Source of the DNA: Rhizobiales bacterium 2SD
Lineage (GTDB): Bacteria; Pseudomonadota; Alphaproteobacteria; Rhizobiales; Beijerinckiaceae
Assembly (NCBI GenBank): GCA_005502805.1
Contig: SCMY01000007.1
Location: forward strand, 62,001-126,000
Length of the DNA: 64,000 nt
Reading direction: 5' to 3'
Part shown: piece by piece, positions 8,465 to 16,530 of the stretch
Position numbering within the stretch: the stretch's first letter is position 1
How the letters are laid out: each line of letters begins with the position of its first letter
Made by a program: the position numbers and the translations under genes
Notes under the pieces: model-generated
Seen by the model: only the letters and a program-made list of their open reading frames with translations
Told to the model about the DNA's origin: nothing
The model's database searches: none

Positions 8465-10645
8465 ATGGCGTTGTCCACTGAAGTGTCGCGTTCGGCCGCA
8501 TCGCGCCTGACGATCCAGCTCCGGATCGCGCTGGTGAGCGTCGTCTTCGTCCTCGGCCTCGTGCTGATCGGCGCCGCGTCCTGGACCGGCAGCGGCCGGC
8601 TCACCGCCGCCTTCGAGGATCACAAGGCCTATTCCGCGCTCGCCGCCCGCTCGCGTGAAGTCCGAGCCGCCAGCTTCGCGCTGAAGGCGCAGAGCCGCGA
8701 TGTCCGCTTTCGCCAGGAAGCCACGGATATCAATGACTTCAAGACCGGTCTTGATTCACTCAAGCAAGCAATCGCCCACCTTGGCAACGCTGCCGGAGCA
8801 GACCGGGTTCGCGACAGCATCGCCGCGCTCGACGCACCGCTGAAGGCGATCGAAGCCGACTTCACCGCCATCAGCAAAATGCAGCTCGCGTTGCGTTCTG
8901 CCGCGCCGGAGGGTCTCGCCGCGCAGGTGGAAGAGGCAGCCGACGCGCTGGGGACCAAGGTTCGCTCCAACAGCATGGGCTCGGATTCGGCGGATCTCGC
9001 CCGCCTGCCCGGCATTCTCGCCGCGCTGCGCCGGATCGATGCCGCCTATCGCCTTTCCCTCGACGAGAGCCTGCTTGGCCAGTGGGAAGTCGAGCAGGGC
9101 CGCTTCGAGCGCGCGCTCGGTCGCTCGGGCGTCCCGGCTGAGGCCAAGGCCGAAATCGAGCCAGCTTTCAAGGCTTATGCCGAGATCGTCCCGGCCTGGA
9201 GCAAGGCGGAGAAGGACTTCATGCTCGCCGGCGAGAAGCTCTCCGGCGAATTCGACCTGATCGCGCCGCCACTGCAGGAGCTCGAAACCCGGCTCTCGGC
9301 CGAAGAGGCGCAGGCTGGCGCCCGCCTCGCGCAGGCGCAGAGCTGGACCCAGATGATCATCCTCGGGACGATCGCAGCCGCACTCGTCCTCGGCCTGATC
9401 GCCGCTTTCATCGTCGGCCGCACCACCGCCCTACCCCTGCGCCGCCTGCGTGACGCCATGCTGAAGCTCGCCGCTGGCGATTATGAGGTCGCCATCGCCG
9501 GCCTGTCGCGCCGCGACGAGATCGGCCAGATGGCGCAGGCCGTGCAGGTCTTCAAGGAGAATGGCCTCGCCGTGCAGCGCCTTGAGGCAGAGACCAGCGA
9601 AGGCCGCGCCGAAGCGGAGCGTCAGAACCTCGCCATCGCCAGACAGCGCGAGGAGGCTGCAGCCGCGCAGGGCTCCCTGCTCGCCGAGCAGCGCGAAGTC
9701 GTCGCCTTGCTCGCCGATGCGCTCGCCCGCCTCTCGCAGGGCGACCTCACCGTCCGGATCGAGGACGCAGTCGCGCTCGATTACGAGACGCTGAAGCAGG
9801 ATTTCAATAGCGCGATCGAGCGCCTCGCCGCCACCGTCGACGCGATCAAGGCGACCTCCGTCGAGGTCGCGACCGCCGGCCGCGAGATCACCAGCGGCGC
9901 CGACGATCTCTCCAAGCGCACCGAGGAGCAGGCCGCCTCGCTGGAAGAGAGCGCCGCAACGACCGAAGAGCTCGCGGCTTCAGTGAAGGCCGCAGCCGAC
10001 GCCTCGCGCCAGGCCGCCAGGCTCTCGCATGAGGCCAGTGGCATCGCCCGCAAGGGCGGCGCCATTGTCGACGATGCCGTCCAGGCGATGACCCGGATCG
10101 AGAAGGCCTCGCACCAGATCTCGGACATCACCTCGGTGATCGACGAGATCGCCTTCCAGACCAATCTCCTGGCCTTGAACGCAGCGGTGGAGGCCGCCCG
10201 CGCCGGTGACGCCGGCAAAGGCTTCGCCGTCGTCGCCTCCGAGGTGCGCACCCTCGCCCAGCGCTCGGCGGAAGCGGCCAAGAGCATCTCGACCCTGATC
10301 CAGGCCTCGAACACGCAGATCGGCGACGGCGTCGAGCTGGTGCGCTCGGCCGGCGCCGTGCTCGGCCAGATCGTCGAGGCCTCCCAGCGCGTCGCGACCA
10401 CGGTCACCGAGGTCTCCTCCGCCTCGTCCGAGCAGGCCAGCGGCATCGACGAGATGAGCCAGACCATCGCCCATATGGACGAGATGACTCAACAGAACGC
10501 GGCTCTGGCCGAGCAGAGCGCTGCGTCCGCGACGGCGCTGGCGCAGCAGATCGAGCGGCTGAACGGCCTGGTCGCGGCCTTCCGGACGCATGATGGTGGC
10601 CAGAGCGGTCAAGTTGATCTCTCCCGCCAGCGCCGCAGCGCCTGA
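8465..10645 (+). CDS. Methyl-accepting chemotaxis protein, second tandem receptor
   Basis: A transmembrane chemoreceptor of 726 residues from the ATG at 8465, which has GGGAGG at 8457-8462; an in-frame TTG at 8426 would add 13 residues but lacks such a site. A first membrane helix near residues 20-40, a periplasmic region with helical character (HBM-like), a second helix ([19 protein letters not shown]) near 297-320, HAMP, and the conserved signalling tip follow. The signalling domain is very similar to that of the preceding gene, suggesting tandem duplication followed by exchange of the sensor half. Unlike its neighbour it ends in RQRRSA with no WxxF pentapeptide, so it likely depends on other receptors for efficient methylation. 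Confidence 0.92.
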   Translation: MALSTEVSRSAASRLTIQLRIALVSVVFVLGLVLIGAASWTGSGRLTAAFEDHKAYSALAARSREVRAASFALKAQSRDVRFRQEATDINDFKTGLDSLKQAIAHLGNAAGADRVRDSIAALDAPLKAIEADFTAISKMQLALRSAAPEGLAAQVEEAADALGTKVRSNSMGSDSADLARLPGILAALRRIDAAYRLSLDESLLGQWEVEQGRFERALGRSGVPAEAKAEIEPAFKAYAEIVPAWSKAEKDFMLAGEKLSGEFDLIAPPLQELETRLSAEEAQAGARLAQAQSWTQMIILGTIAAALVLGLIAAFIVGRTTALPLRRLRDAMLKLAAGDYEVAIAGLSRRDEIGQMAQAVQVFKENGLAVQRLEAETSEGRAEAERQNLAIARQREEAAAAQGSLLAEQREVVALLADALARLSQGDLTVRIEDAVALDYETLKQDFNSAIERLAATVDAIKATSVEVATAGREITSGADDLSKRTEEQAASLEESAATTEELAASVKAAADASRQAARLSHEASGIARKGGAIVDDAVQAMTRIEKASHQISDITSVIDEIAFQTNLLALNAAVEAARAGDAGKGFAVVASEVRTLAQRSAEAAKSISTLIQASNTQIGDGVELVRSAGAVLGQIVEASQRVATTVTEVSSASSEQASGIDEMSQTIAHMDEMTQQNAALAEQSAASATALAQQIERLNGLVAAFRTHDGGQSGQVDLSRQRRSA

Positions 10646-10721
10646 GCCCGACGAGGCGGTTGACGGGAGCGGCTGAGCCGGCGCATGGCTGCGCCCTCTT
10701 TCAGGACGCAGCTTTCATCAC

Positions 10722-11522
10722 ATGACCGGTTCCGGCACCGACCGCACACGCCCGTCCATCGCAGGACAGGCCCCCATCGTCATCCTGGTCGAGCCGCAGC
10801 TCGCCGAGAATATCGGCATGTGCGCCCGCGCCATGGCGAATTTCGGCCTGACGGAACTTCGACTGGTGGCGCCGCGCGATGGCTGGCCGAGCGGCGGCGG
10901 CCTCAAGAAGGGCGCGACGGCAGCCGCCTCCGGCGCCACCCATATCCTCGACAATGCCCGGCTCTTCCCCGATGCCGCCGCGGCGATCGCCGACCTCAGC
11001 CATGTCTTGGCGACGACGGCGCGCGAGCGCGGCCAGATGAAGCGCGTCTTCACCCCGGCCGAAGCGATGCCAGGCCTCAGCGAGCGCATCGCGACCGGCG
11101 AGCGCGTCGGCATTCTGTTCGGGCGCGAGCGCATCGGCCTGACCAATGAGGAGATCAGCTTCGCCGACGCGATCCTGACCTTCCCGGTCAACCCCGCCTT
11201 CGCCTCGCTCAACCTGGCGCAGGCGGTGCTGCTCTGCGGCTACGAATGGCTGAAAACCAATGGCGGCGAGCCGGCCTTCCGCGAGAACAACCCCTCCCCG
11301 CCGGCAAGCCGCGCCACCGTCCTCTCGATGTTCGACTATCTCGAGGGCGAGCTCGAGCGCTGCGGCTTCTTCCCGCCTGGCAAGAAGCCGATCATGACCG
11401 CCAATTTGCGCGATATCCTGCATCGGCTCGACATGACCGAGCAGGAAGCGCGCACCCTGCGCGGCGTGTTCAAGTCGCTGGCGGAAGGACCGAAGGCCAG
11501 CCGCGGCGAGCCGAAGGCCTGA
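10722..11522 (+). CDS. trmJ: RNA 2'-O-methyltransferase, TrmJ/SpoU (SPOUT) family
   Basis: A 266-residue S-adenosylmethionine-dependent methyltransferase that probably 2'-O-methylates position 32 of tRNA. The SPOUT knot motifs are clear: PQLAENIGMCARAMANFG near residues 26-43 (motif 1), FGRERIGLTNEEI near 129-141 (motif 2) and FPVNPAFASLNLAQAV near 151-166 (motif 3). The C-terminal helical extension fits TrmJ more than TrmL. It stands alone between the chemoreceptors and a convergent ABC operon. The subfamily call is by motif and length; another SpoU specificity cannot be excluded. Confidence 0.88.
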   Translation: MTGSGTDRTRPSIAGQAPIVILVEPQLAENIGMCARAMANFGLTELRLVAPRDGWPSGGGLKKGATAAASGATHILDNARLFPDAAAAIADLSHVLATTARERGQMKRVFTPAEAMPGLSERIATGERVGILFGRERIGLTNEEISFADAILTFPVNPAFASLNLAQAVLLCGYEWLKTNGGEPAFRENNPSPPASRATVLSMFDYLEGELERCGFFPPGKKPIMTANLRDILHRLDMTEQEARTLRGVFKSLAEGPKASRGEPKA

Positions 11523-11540
11523 CGATCTCCCAGTAAGAAT

Positions 11541-11563
11541 GCCGCCGCAGAACCTGCGGCGGC
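11541..11563. terminator. Hairpin between convergent trmJ and ABC substrate-binding gene
   Basis: A perfect 10-bp stem GCCGCCGCAG / CTGCGGCGGC (11541-11550, 11554-11563) with a 3-base loop lies between convergent genes. There is only a weak T-run (GCCTTGTAATT) on the plus side, so it is a probable bidirectional or partial terminator. Confidence 0.6.
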
Positions 11564-11590
11564 GCCTTGTAATTGTCAGCTTGCGACGAT

Positions 11591-12607
11591 TCAGCTGCCC
11601 GAGCGGCCAGCGAGCTGCGGCACGAACATGTCAGTCCACTTCGTCGGCTTGACCTTGATCGAGCCGGCCTTGTGCATGAACTCGGCGAACTGCATCACGC
11701 CTTCCGGCGTCGCGGTGAAGCGCGCATCCTTGTCCTCGATCATCTCCTGGACCTCGGCCGCATCGACCTTGACCTTCGAGCTCTTGGCGAAGATCTCGGC
11801 CGCCAGCTTCTTGTCCTTGGCGATCAGGGCGGTGGCGTCGTCCATCGCGTCGATGAAGGCCTGGGTCATCTTCGGATTGGCATCGACGAACTTCTTCGGC
11901 GCGAAGGTGACGTCGAGCGTCAGGTTGCCGAGATAGTCGACCGAATTGAGCACGCGGTGGATGCCCGGGCTCTTCGCCTCGATGTACTGGAAGGGCGGCG
12001 AGGTGAAATGCGCCTTGATCTCGGTCTTGCCGCCGATCAGCGCCGCCAGCGCTTCCGGATGCGGCAGGCTGACCGTCATCGGATCCATCTTGGCGTAAGC
12101 AGCATCGCCGAACTCCTTGGCCGCGATCATCTGCAGCACGACGGCGGCGAGCGAGGTCTTGATGCCGGGCAGCGCGATCTTGTCAGCGGTGGTGAAGTCC
12201 TTCAGCGCCTTCAGCTCCGGCTTGTTCGACATCAGCCAGAGCGAGGTCGAGCTCATGCCGGAAACGCCGACGACCTCGACGCCCGGAATGCCCTTGGCCT
12301 TGGCCCAGAGCGTGACGAAGCCCGGGGCGCCGGTGCCGGCGAAATCGAGCGTGCCGGCCATCATCGCGTCGTTGATGACGTTGCCGCCGTCGAGCATCAG
12401 CCAGTTGACCTTGACGTCGCCGAGCCCGGCCGCCTTGGCGCGCTTCTCCAGGAACTGCTGATCCTGCATCACGATCAGCGGCAGATAGAGGATGCCGAAG
12501 CCCTTGGAGATGCGGACCTCGCTGACCTCGGCCCGGGCCGGGGCGATGAAGGCGGCGCCGAGCGCCAGGGCCGCGATCGCGGCGCGAAGACAGGTCTTGA
12601 TCGTCAT
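11591..12607 (-). CDS. ABC transporter substrate-binding protein, NitT/TauT family
   Basis: A 338-residue periplasmic binding protein. A signal peptide (MTIKTCLRAAIAALALGAAF, cleavage after ARA at residues 24-26) precedes an SsuA/THI5-like domain beginning VRISKGFGILYLPLIVMQDQ. It is the last gene of an ATPase-permease-binding protein operon transcribed to the left. The family imports nitrate, taurine, alkanesulfonates, thiamine precursors or other small molecules; the ligand cannot be read from the sequence. The permease gene ends 50 bp upstream. Confidence 0.9.
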   Translation of the reverse strand: MTIKTCLRAAIAALALGAAFIAPARAEVSEVRISKGFGILYLPLIVMQDQQFLEKRAKAAGLGDVKVNWLMLDGGNVINDAMMAGTLDFAGTGAPGFVTLWAKAKGIPGVEVVGVSGMSSTSLWLMSNKPELKALKDFTTADKIALPGIKTSLAAVVLQMIAAKEFGDAAYAKMDPMTVSLPHPEALAALIGGKTEIKAHFTSPPFQYIEAKSPGIHRVLNSVDYLGNLTLDVTFAPKKFVDANPKMTQAFIDAMDDATALIAKDKKLAAEIFAKSSKVKVDAAEVQEMIEDKDARFTATPEGVMQFAEFMHKAGSIKVKPTKWTDMFVPQLAGRSGS

Positions 12608-12657
12608 TGGAGTCTCTCCCTTTGAACCTTGGCCGTTCGGCCTTCTGATGCGGGTTG

Positions 12658-13533
12658 TCAGTGCTGCATGCCCCAGCGGCGGATGGTCTTGCGCTCGATG
12701 GTGGCGAAGATGATGTTCTCGACGAACAGGCCGATCAGGATCACCGTGAACAGGCCGGCGAAGACGTTGGCGGTCTCGAGCTGGTTGCGGTTCTCGAAGA
12801 TGAACCAGCCGAGGCCGCCCGACCCCGACGACACGCCGAAGACCAGTTCGGCCGCGATCAACGTGCGCCAGGCGAAAGCCCAGCCGACCTTGAGGCCGGT
12901 CAGGATCGCCGGAAACGCCGCCGGGATCAGGATGAGGCGCACCAGCTTCAGCCCGCGCAGGCCATAGTTCTGGCCGACCATGCGCAGCGTGTTCGAGACC
13001 GAGCGGAAGCCGGCATGGGTGTTGAGCGCGATCGCCCAGAGCACCGAATGCACCAGCACGAAGATGATGCTCCCCGTACCGAGCCCGAACCAGATCAGCG
13101 CCAGCGGCAGCAAGGCGATCGCCGGCAGCGGGTTGAACATCGAGGTCAGCGTCTCCAGCAGGTCGGCGCCGATGCGCGAGCCGATCGCCAGCGTGGTGAG
13201 GAGCGCAGCGAGGCCTATGCCGATGCCGTAGCCGATGACGAGCGTCTGCAGCGAGACCAGCATGCGCTGCGGGATGACGCCGTTGACGATGTTGCCGACG
13301 AAGGCCTCGACCGTCTGGCCGAAGGTCGGGAACAGCAGCGGGTTGCCGAGCCAGCGGCCATAGAGCTCCCAGGCCAAAGCGAGCACGGCCAGGATGAAGG
13401 CCTTGCGGACGAAGCCGAGACGATAGATCCGCTCGGCGAGGCCGATTGATTTGGCCACCACGGGCGCGTCGCTCGAATGGACCTCGCGGAGGATTTCGGG
13501 GCGGAAGCTGACGAGATCGGTCATGTCGGTCAC
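12658..13533 (-). CDS. ABC transporter permease, SsuC/TauC type
   Basis: A 291-residue inner-membrane permease with about six hydrophobic helices and the binding-protein-dependent transport signature (ILIPAAFPAILTGLKVGWAFAW) in which the EAA loop couples to the ATPase. It begins 7 bp after the ATPase stop and is followed by the periplasmic binding protein, forming a complete importer. The N-terminal 30 residues are hydrophilic and cytoplasmic. Substrate is unknown, as for the other two subunits. Confidence 0.9.
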   Translation of the reverse strand: MTDMTDLVSFRPEILREVHSSDAPVVAKSIGLAERIYRLGFVRKAFILAVLALAWELYGRWLGNPLLFPTFGQTVEAFVGNIVNGVIPQRMLVSLQTLVIGYGIGIGLAALLTTLAIGSRIGADLLETLTSMFNPLPAIALLPLALIWFGLGTGSIIFVLVHSVLWAIALNTHAGFRSVSNTLRMVGQNYGLRGLKLVRLILIPAAFPAILTGLKVGWAFAWRTLIAAELVFGVSSGSGGLGWFIFENRNQLETANVFAGLFTVILIGLFVENIIFATIERKTIRRWGMQH

Positions 13534-13540
13534 CTCCGGC

Positions 13541-14320
13541 TCAGTGATGAGCGAAGAGCATGTCGTTGATGCGGGTTTCGAGCGCCGACTGCTTGCCGGT
13601 GCCCATCTCCTCGGGCGGCACGCTGTTGAGCTCGGCCTTGACCTCGCCGGGATGCGGCGAGAGCAAGAGGATGCGGGTGCCGATGCGGATCGCCTCCTCG
13701 ATCGAATGGGTGACGAAGAGCACGGTGAACTGCGTGTCGTCCCAGAGCCGCAGCAACTCGTCCTGCATCTTGCGGCGGGTCAGCGCGTCGAGCGCGGCGA
13801 AGGGCTCGTCCATCAGCAGCACGTCGGGCTCCATCGCCATGCCGCGGGCGATCGCGACGCGCTGCTTCATGCCGCCCGACAGCATGTGCGGATAGCTGTC
13901 GATGAACTTGGCGAGGCCGACCTTCTCGATATAGGAGCGCGCCCGCTCCTCGGCCTCGGCCTGCGTCGCCCGGCCCGAGGCCGTCAGCGCGAAGACGACG
14001 TTCTCGCGCACCGTCTTCCACGGCAGCAGCTGGTCGAATTCCTGGAACACCATCATCCGGTCGGGCCCTGGCCCGGTGACCGCACGCCCTTTCAGGGAAA
14101 TCTGCCCCTCGACCGGTGAAAGGTAGCCGCCAATCGCCTTGAGCAGGGTCGACTTGCCGCAGCCGGAGGGGCCGAGCAGGACGAAGCGGTCGGACGGATA
14201 GACGTCGAACGAGACCTTCCGCGTCGCGGTGACCACGACGTCGGGCGTCTTGTATTGCAGCGTCACGCCTTCGACGGAGAGGAGCGGAGCCGCGGATGCG
14301 GCATCGAACGGGGCTAGCAT
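13541..14320 (-). CDS. ABC transporter ATP-binding protein, SsuB/TauB type
   Basis: A 259-residue ATPase and first gene of the NitT/TauT-type importer operon. Walker A GPSGCGKS is at residues 50-57, the signature LSGGMKQR near 142-149, and Walker B VLLMDEPFAALD near 162-173. The order ATPase-permease-binding protein on one strand with gaps of 7 and 50 bp indicates a single transcript. The operon is divergent from a two-component system 105 bp away, which might regulate it; that link is positional only. Confidence 0.92.
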   Translation of the reverse strand: MLAPFDAASAAPLLSVEGVTLQYKTPDVVVTATRKVSFDVYPSDRFVLLGPSGCGKSTLLKAIGGYLSPVEGQISLKGRAVTGPGPDRMMVFQEFDQLLPWKTVRENVVFALTASGRATQAEAEERARSYIEKVGLAKFIDSYPHMLSGGMKQRVAIARGMAMEPDVLLMDEPFAALDALTRRKMQDELLRLWDDTQFTVLFVTHSIEEAIRIGTRILLLSPHPGEVKAELNSVPPEEMGTGKQSALETRINDMLFAHH

Positions 14321-14425
14321 GAACCCTCCCTAGCTTCGTTTCCCAGCGCACTTATGGGCGCTTGCGGGATGGGATAGCCTGCTCCGCTGACACCAACCTG
14401 ACTCAGGGAAACGGAGACCCAGGGC

Positions 14426-15091
14426 TTGCGCATCCTCGTCGTCGAAGACACGGCCGATATCGCCGAAGCCGTCGTGATGCGGCTGGAGAAGATCGGCCAC
14501 GCCGTCGACTGGGAGCAGGACGGCCAGACCGCCGCCGAGCTGATCGAGGTGCAGCCTTACGACCTCGTCATCCTCGACCTGACACTGCCCGGCCAGGACG
14601 GGCTCGCCATCCTCAAGGGCATGCGGGCACGCAAGGTGAAAACGCCCGTGCTGGTGCTCACCGCCCGCTCGCATGTCGACGAGCGCATCGGAGCGCTCGA
14701 TCTCGGCGCCGACGACTATCTGATCAAGCCCTTCGACTATGGCGAGCTCGAAGCCCGCGCCCGCGCCCTGCTGCGCCGCAGCGCCGGACAATCCGACAAC
14801 CTCCTGCGCGTCGGCCCGCTCGTGATCGATCGCGCCGGCCGCATCGCCAGCATCGGCGAGCGCCCGCTCAACCTGACGCGGCGCGAGCTCACCGTGCTGG
14901 AGATCCTCGCCGCCCGCCCGGAGCGCATCGTGCCGAAGGAGGAGCTGGTCGAGCAGCTCTTCAATTTCGAGCAGGAGGCCAGCCCGAACGCCGTCGAGCA
15001 GTTCGTGGCGCGGCTGCGGCGCAAGCTCGCCGACGCGCCGATCGAGATCCGCACCTTGCGCGGGCTGGGCTACCAACTTGCTGCGCTCTGA
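14426..15091 (+). CDS. Two-component response regulator, OmpR family (TctD/QseB-like)
   Basis: A 221-residue DNA-binding response regulator. The receiver domain (1-115) has the acidic pocket at E7/D8, the phospho-acceptor D51 in VILDLTLPG, a conserved T near 79 and K near 101 (LIKPFDYGEL). A winged-helix effector domain follows (about 128-220, with LTRREL and VEQFVARLRRKL). The start is TTG at 14426, fixed by the RILVVED N-terminus. The stop overlaps the kinase start by 14 bp. Targets may include the divergent ABC operon or a TctABC-like transporter elsewhere. Confidence 0.92.
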   Translation: MRILVVEDTADIAEAVVMRLEKIGHAVDWEQDGQTAAELIEVQPYDLVILDLTLPGQDGLAILKGMRARKVKTPVLVLTARSHVDERIGALDLGADDYLIKPFDYGELEARARALLRRSAGQSDNLLRVGPLVIDRAGRIASIGERPLNLTRRELTVLEILAARPERIVPKEELVEQLFNFEQEASPNAVEQFVARLRRKLADAPIEIRTLRGLGYQLAAL

Positions 15092-16439
15092 GCTGCGCCT
15101 CTCGCTGCGGGCCCGCATCATCGCCGTGCTCTCGGTAGTGCTGGCCGGCGGCGCCGTGGCGCTCGGCCTGATCGCCTGGCATTCCGCCGGGCTCGCGGCG
15201 CAACAGGCCTATGACCGGCTGCTCTCGGGCGGCGCCGTCCAGATCGCCGAGAACATCTATCTCCAGGGCGGCGTGCTGACGCTCGACCCGCCAGCCTCGG
15301 CGATCGCGACGCTCTCCGATTACGACCTCGTCTTCTACAAGGTCGTCGACCCGCGCGGCGTCGTCGTCGCCGGCTATGAGGACCTGCGATCGCAGGCGAC
15401 TTGGGAGGCGACGCGCAACGGCGTCGTGCTGGAGGATGGCAGCTATCAGGGCCATCCAGTCCGGATCGCGACGCTGTCGCGCCGCTTCGACGATCCGCTC
15501 GCCGGCGGCTGGGCCACCATCGTGATCGCCCAGACCACGCAGGCGCGGCTGGCGCTGGCGCGCGACCTGACGCTGAAGGCGCTCGGCGTCATCGCGATCA
15601 TGAGCGCGCTCGCGCTGATCGCCACGGGCTTCGCCGTCCGGCTCGCTCTGAAGCCGCTCGCCCGCATCGAGCAGGAGATCGCAGGGCGAACTCCCGACGA
15701 TCTCAGCCCGATCAAGGCCGAGCCGCCCGTCGAGGTCCGCAATCTCGTCGAGGCGATCGACGGCTTCATGCGCCGCCTCTCAGACCGCGTCGCGCTGATG
15801 CAGCGCTTCATCGCCGATGCCGCCCACCAGATCCGCACGCCGCTGGCGGCGCTCGACGCGCAGGTCGAGATCCTCTCGGCAACCGCGCCGGCGCGGCGCA
15901 AGGCCGAGACCGTGACGCGGATCCGCGAGCGCACCACCGAGCTCGGCCGGCTCACCGGCCAGCTCCTCGACCATGCCATGGTGATCCACCGCGCCGATGC
16001 GGCGGCGCTCGCCCCGGTCGATCTCAACGCGCTGGCCAAGACCGTGCTCAGCACCGCGGTGCCGCTATCGCTGCCGCGCGAGGTCGACATCAGCTTCGAG
16101 CCGGCCACGCCGACGCCGATCATCCCCGGCGACGCCGTCAGCCTGCGCGAGGCGCTCGGCAACCTGATCGACAACGCCCTCGCCCATGGCGCCCATAGCC
16201 GCCTCGTCGTCACCGTCGGCGCCGACGAGACACATGTCTGGATCGAAGTCGCCGACGATGGCGACGGCTTCAGTGGTTCGCTGGCGGAGCTGGCCCAGCC
16301 CTTCGCCAAGGGCGCGACCTCGCATGGTTCGGGTCTTGGCCTCGCCATCGCGGCCGAGGTGGCGCGGGCCCATCGGGGTGAACTCACCCTGATGCGTGCA
16401 GACAGCATGACCCAGGTCCGGTTGGTCCTTGCGAGCTGA
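15078..16439 (+). CDS. Sensor histidine kinase, TctE-type (2CSK_N sensor domain)
   Basis: A 453-residue inner-membrane kinase, partner of the preceding regulator. A first membrane helix spans about residues 13-33, a periplasmic sensor region to about 165 resembles the two-component sensor kinase N-terminal (2CSK_N) domain, and a second helix follows at 168-190. The H-box FIADAAHQIRTPLAAL places the phospho-accepting histidine at residue 250. N (NLIDNALAHG), G1 (VADDGDGF) and G2 (GSGLGLAIAAEV) boxes are intact. TctE-like kinases commonly sense tricarboxylates, but the ligand here is not established. Start is TTG, overlapping the regulator gene. Confidence 0.9.
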   Translation: MLRSELRLSLRARIIAVLSVVLAGGAVALGLIAWHSAGLAAQQAYDRLLSGGAVQIAENIYLQGGVLTLDPPASAIATLSDYDLVFYKVVDPRGVVVAGYEDLRSQATWEATRNGVVLEDGSYQGHPVRIATLSRRFDDPLAGGWATIVIAQTTQARLALARDLTLKALGVIAIMSALALIATGFAVRLALKPLARIEQEIAGRTPDDLSPIKAEPPVEVRNLVEAIDGFMRRLSDRVALMQRFIADAAHQIRTPLAALDAQVEILSATAPARRKAETVTRIRERTTELGRLTGQLLDHAMVIHRADAAALAPVDLNALAKTVLSTAVPLSLPREVDISFEPATPTPIIPGDAVSLREALGNLIDNALAHGAHSRLVVTVGADETHVWIEVADDGDGFSGSLAELAQPFAKGATSHGSGLGLAIAAEVARAHRGELTLMRADSMTQVRLVLAS

Positions 16440-16475
16440 ATGACGACAGCAAGCTCCCGCAGTCTCCTCGCGCAA

Positions 16476-16502
16476 CAAAAAAGCCGGCTCCGAAGAGCCG
16501 GC
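16476..16502 (-). terminator. Rho-independent terminator of the TonB-receptor gene
   Basis: Stem GCCGGCTC / GAGCCGGC (16483-16490, 16495-16502) with a 4-base loop. On the minus strand the stem is followed by TTTTTT, so it terminates the TonB-receptor transcript; on the plus strand it may help end the kinase transcript. Confidence 0.8.
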
Positions 16503-16530
16503 CGAAGTCAGGCCTCGAAACTCGTGACGC

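Noticed and set aside
5513..8623. 1036-residue minus-strand open frame
   Set aside because: It runs antisense through the dipeptidase end and the whole first chemoreceptor gene. Its composition (Leu/Gly/Ala/Arg/Asp-rich, no family) is typical of a GC-rich shadow frame, while the plus strand encodes a complete chemoreceptor.
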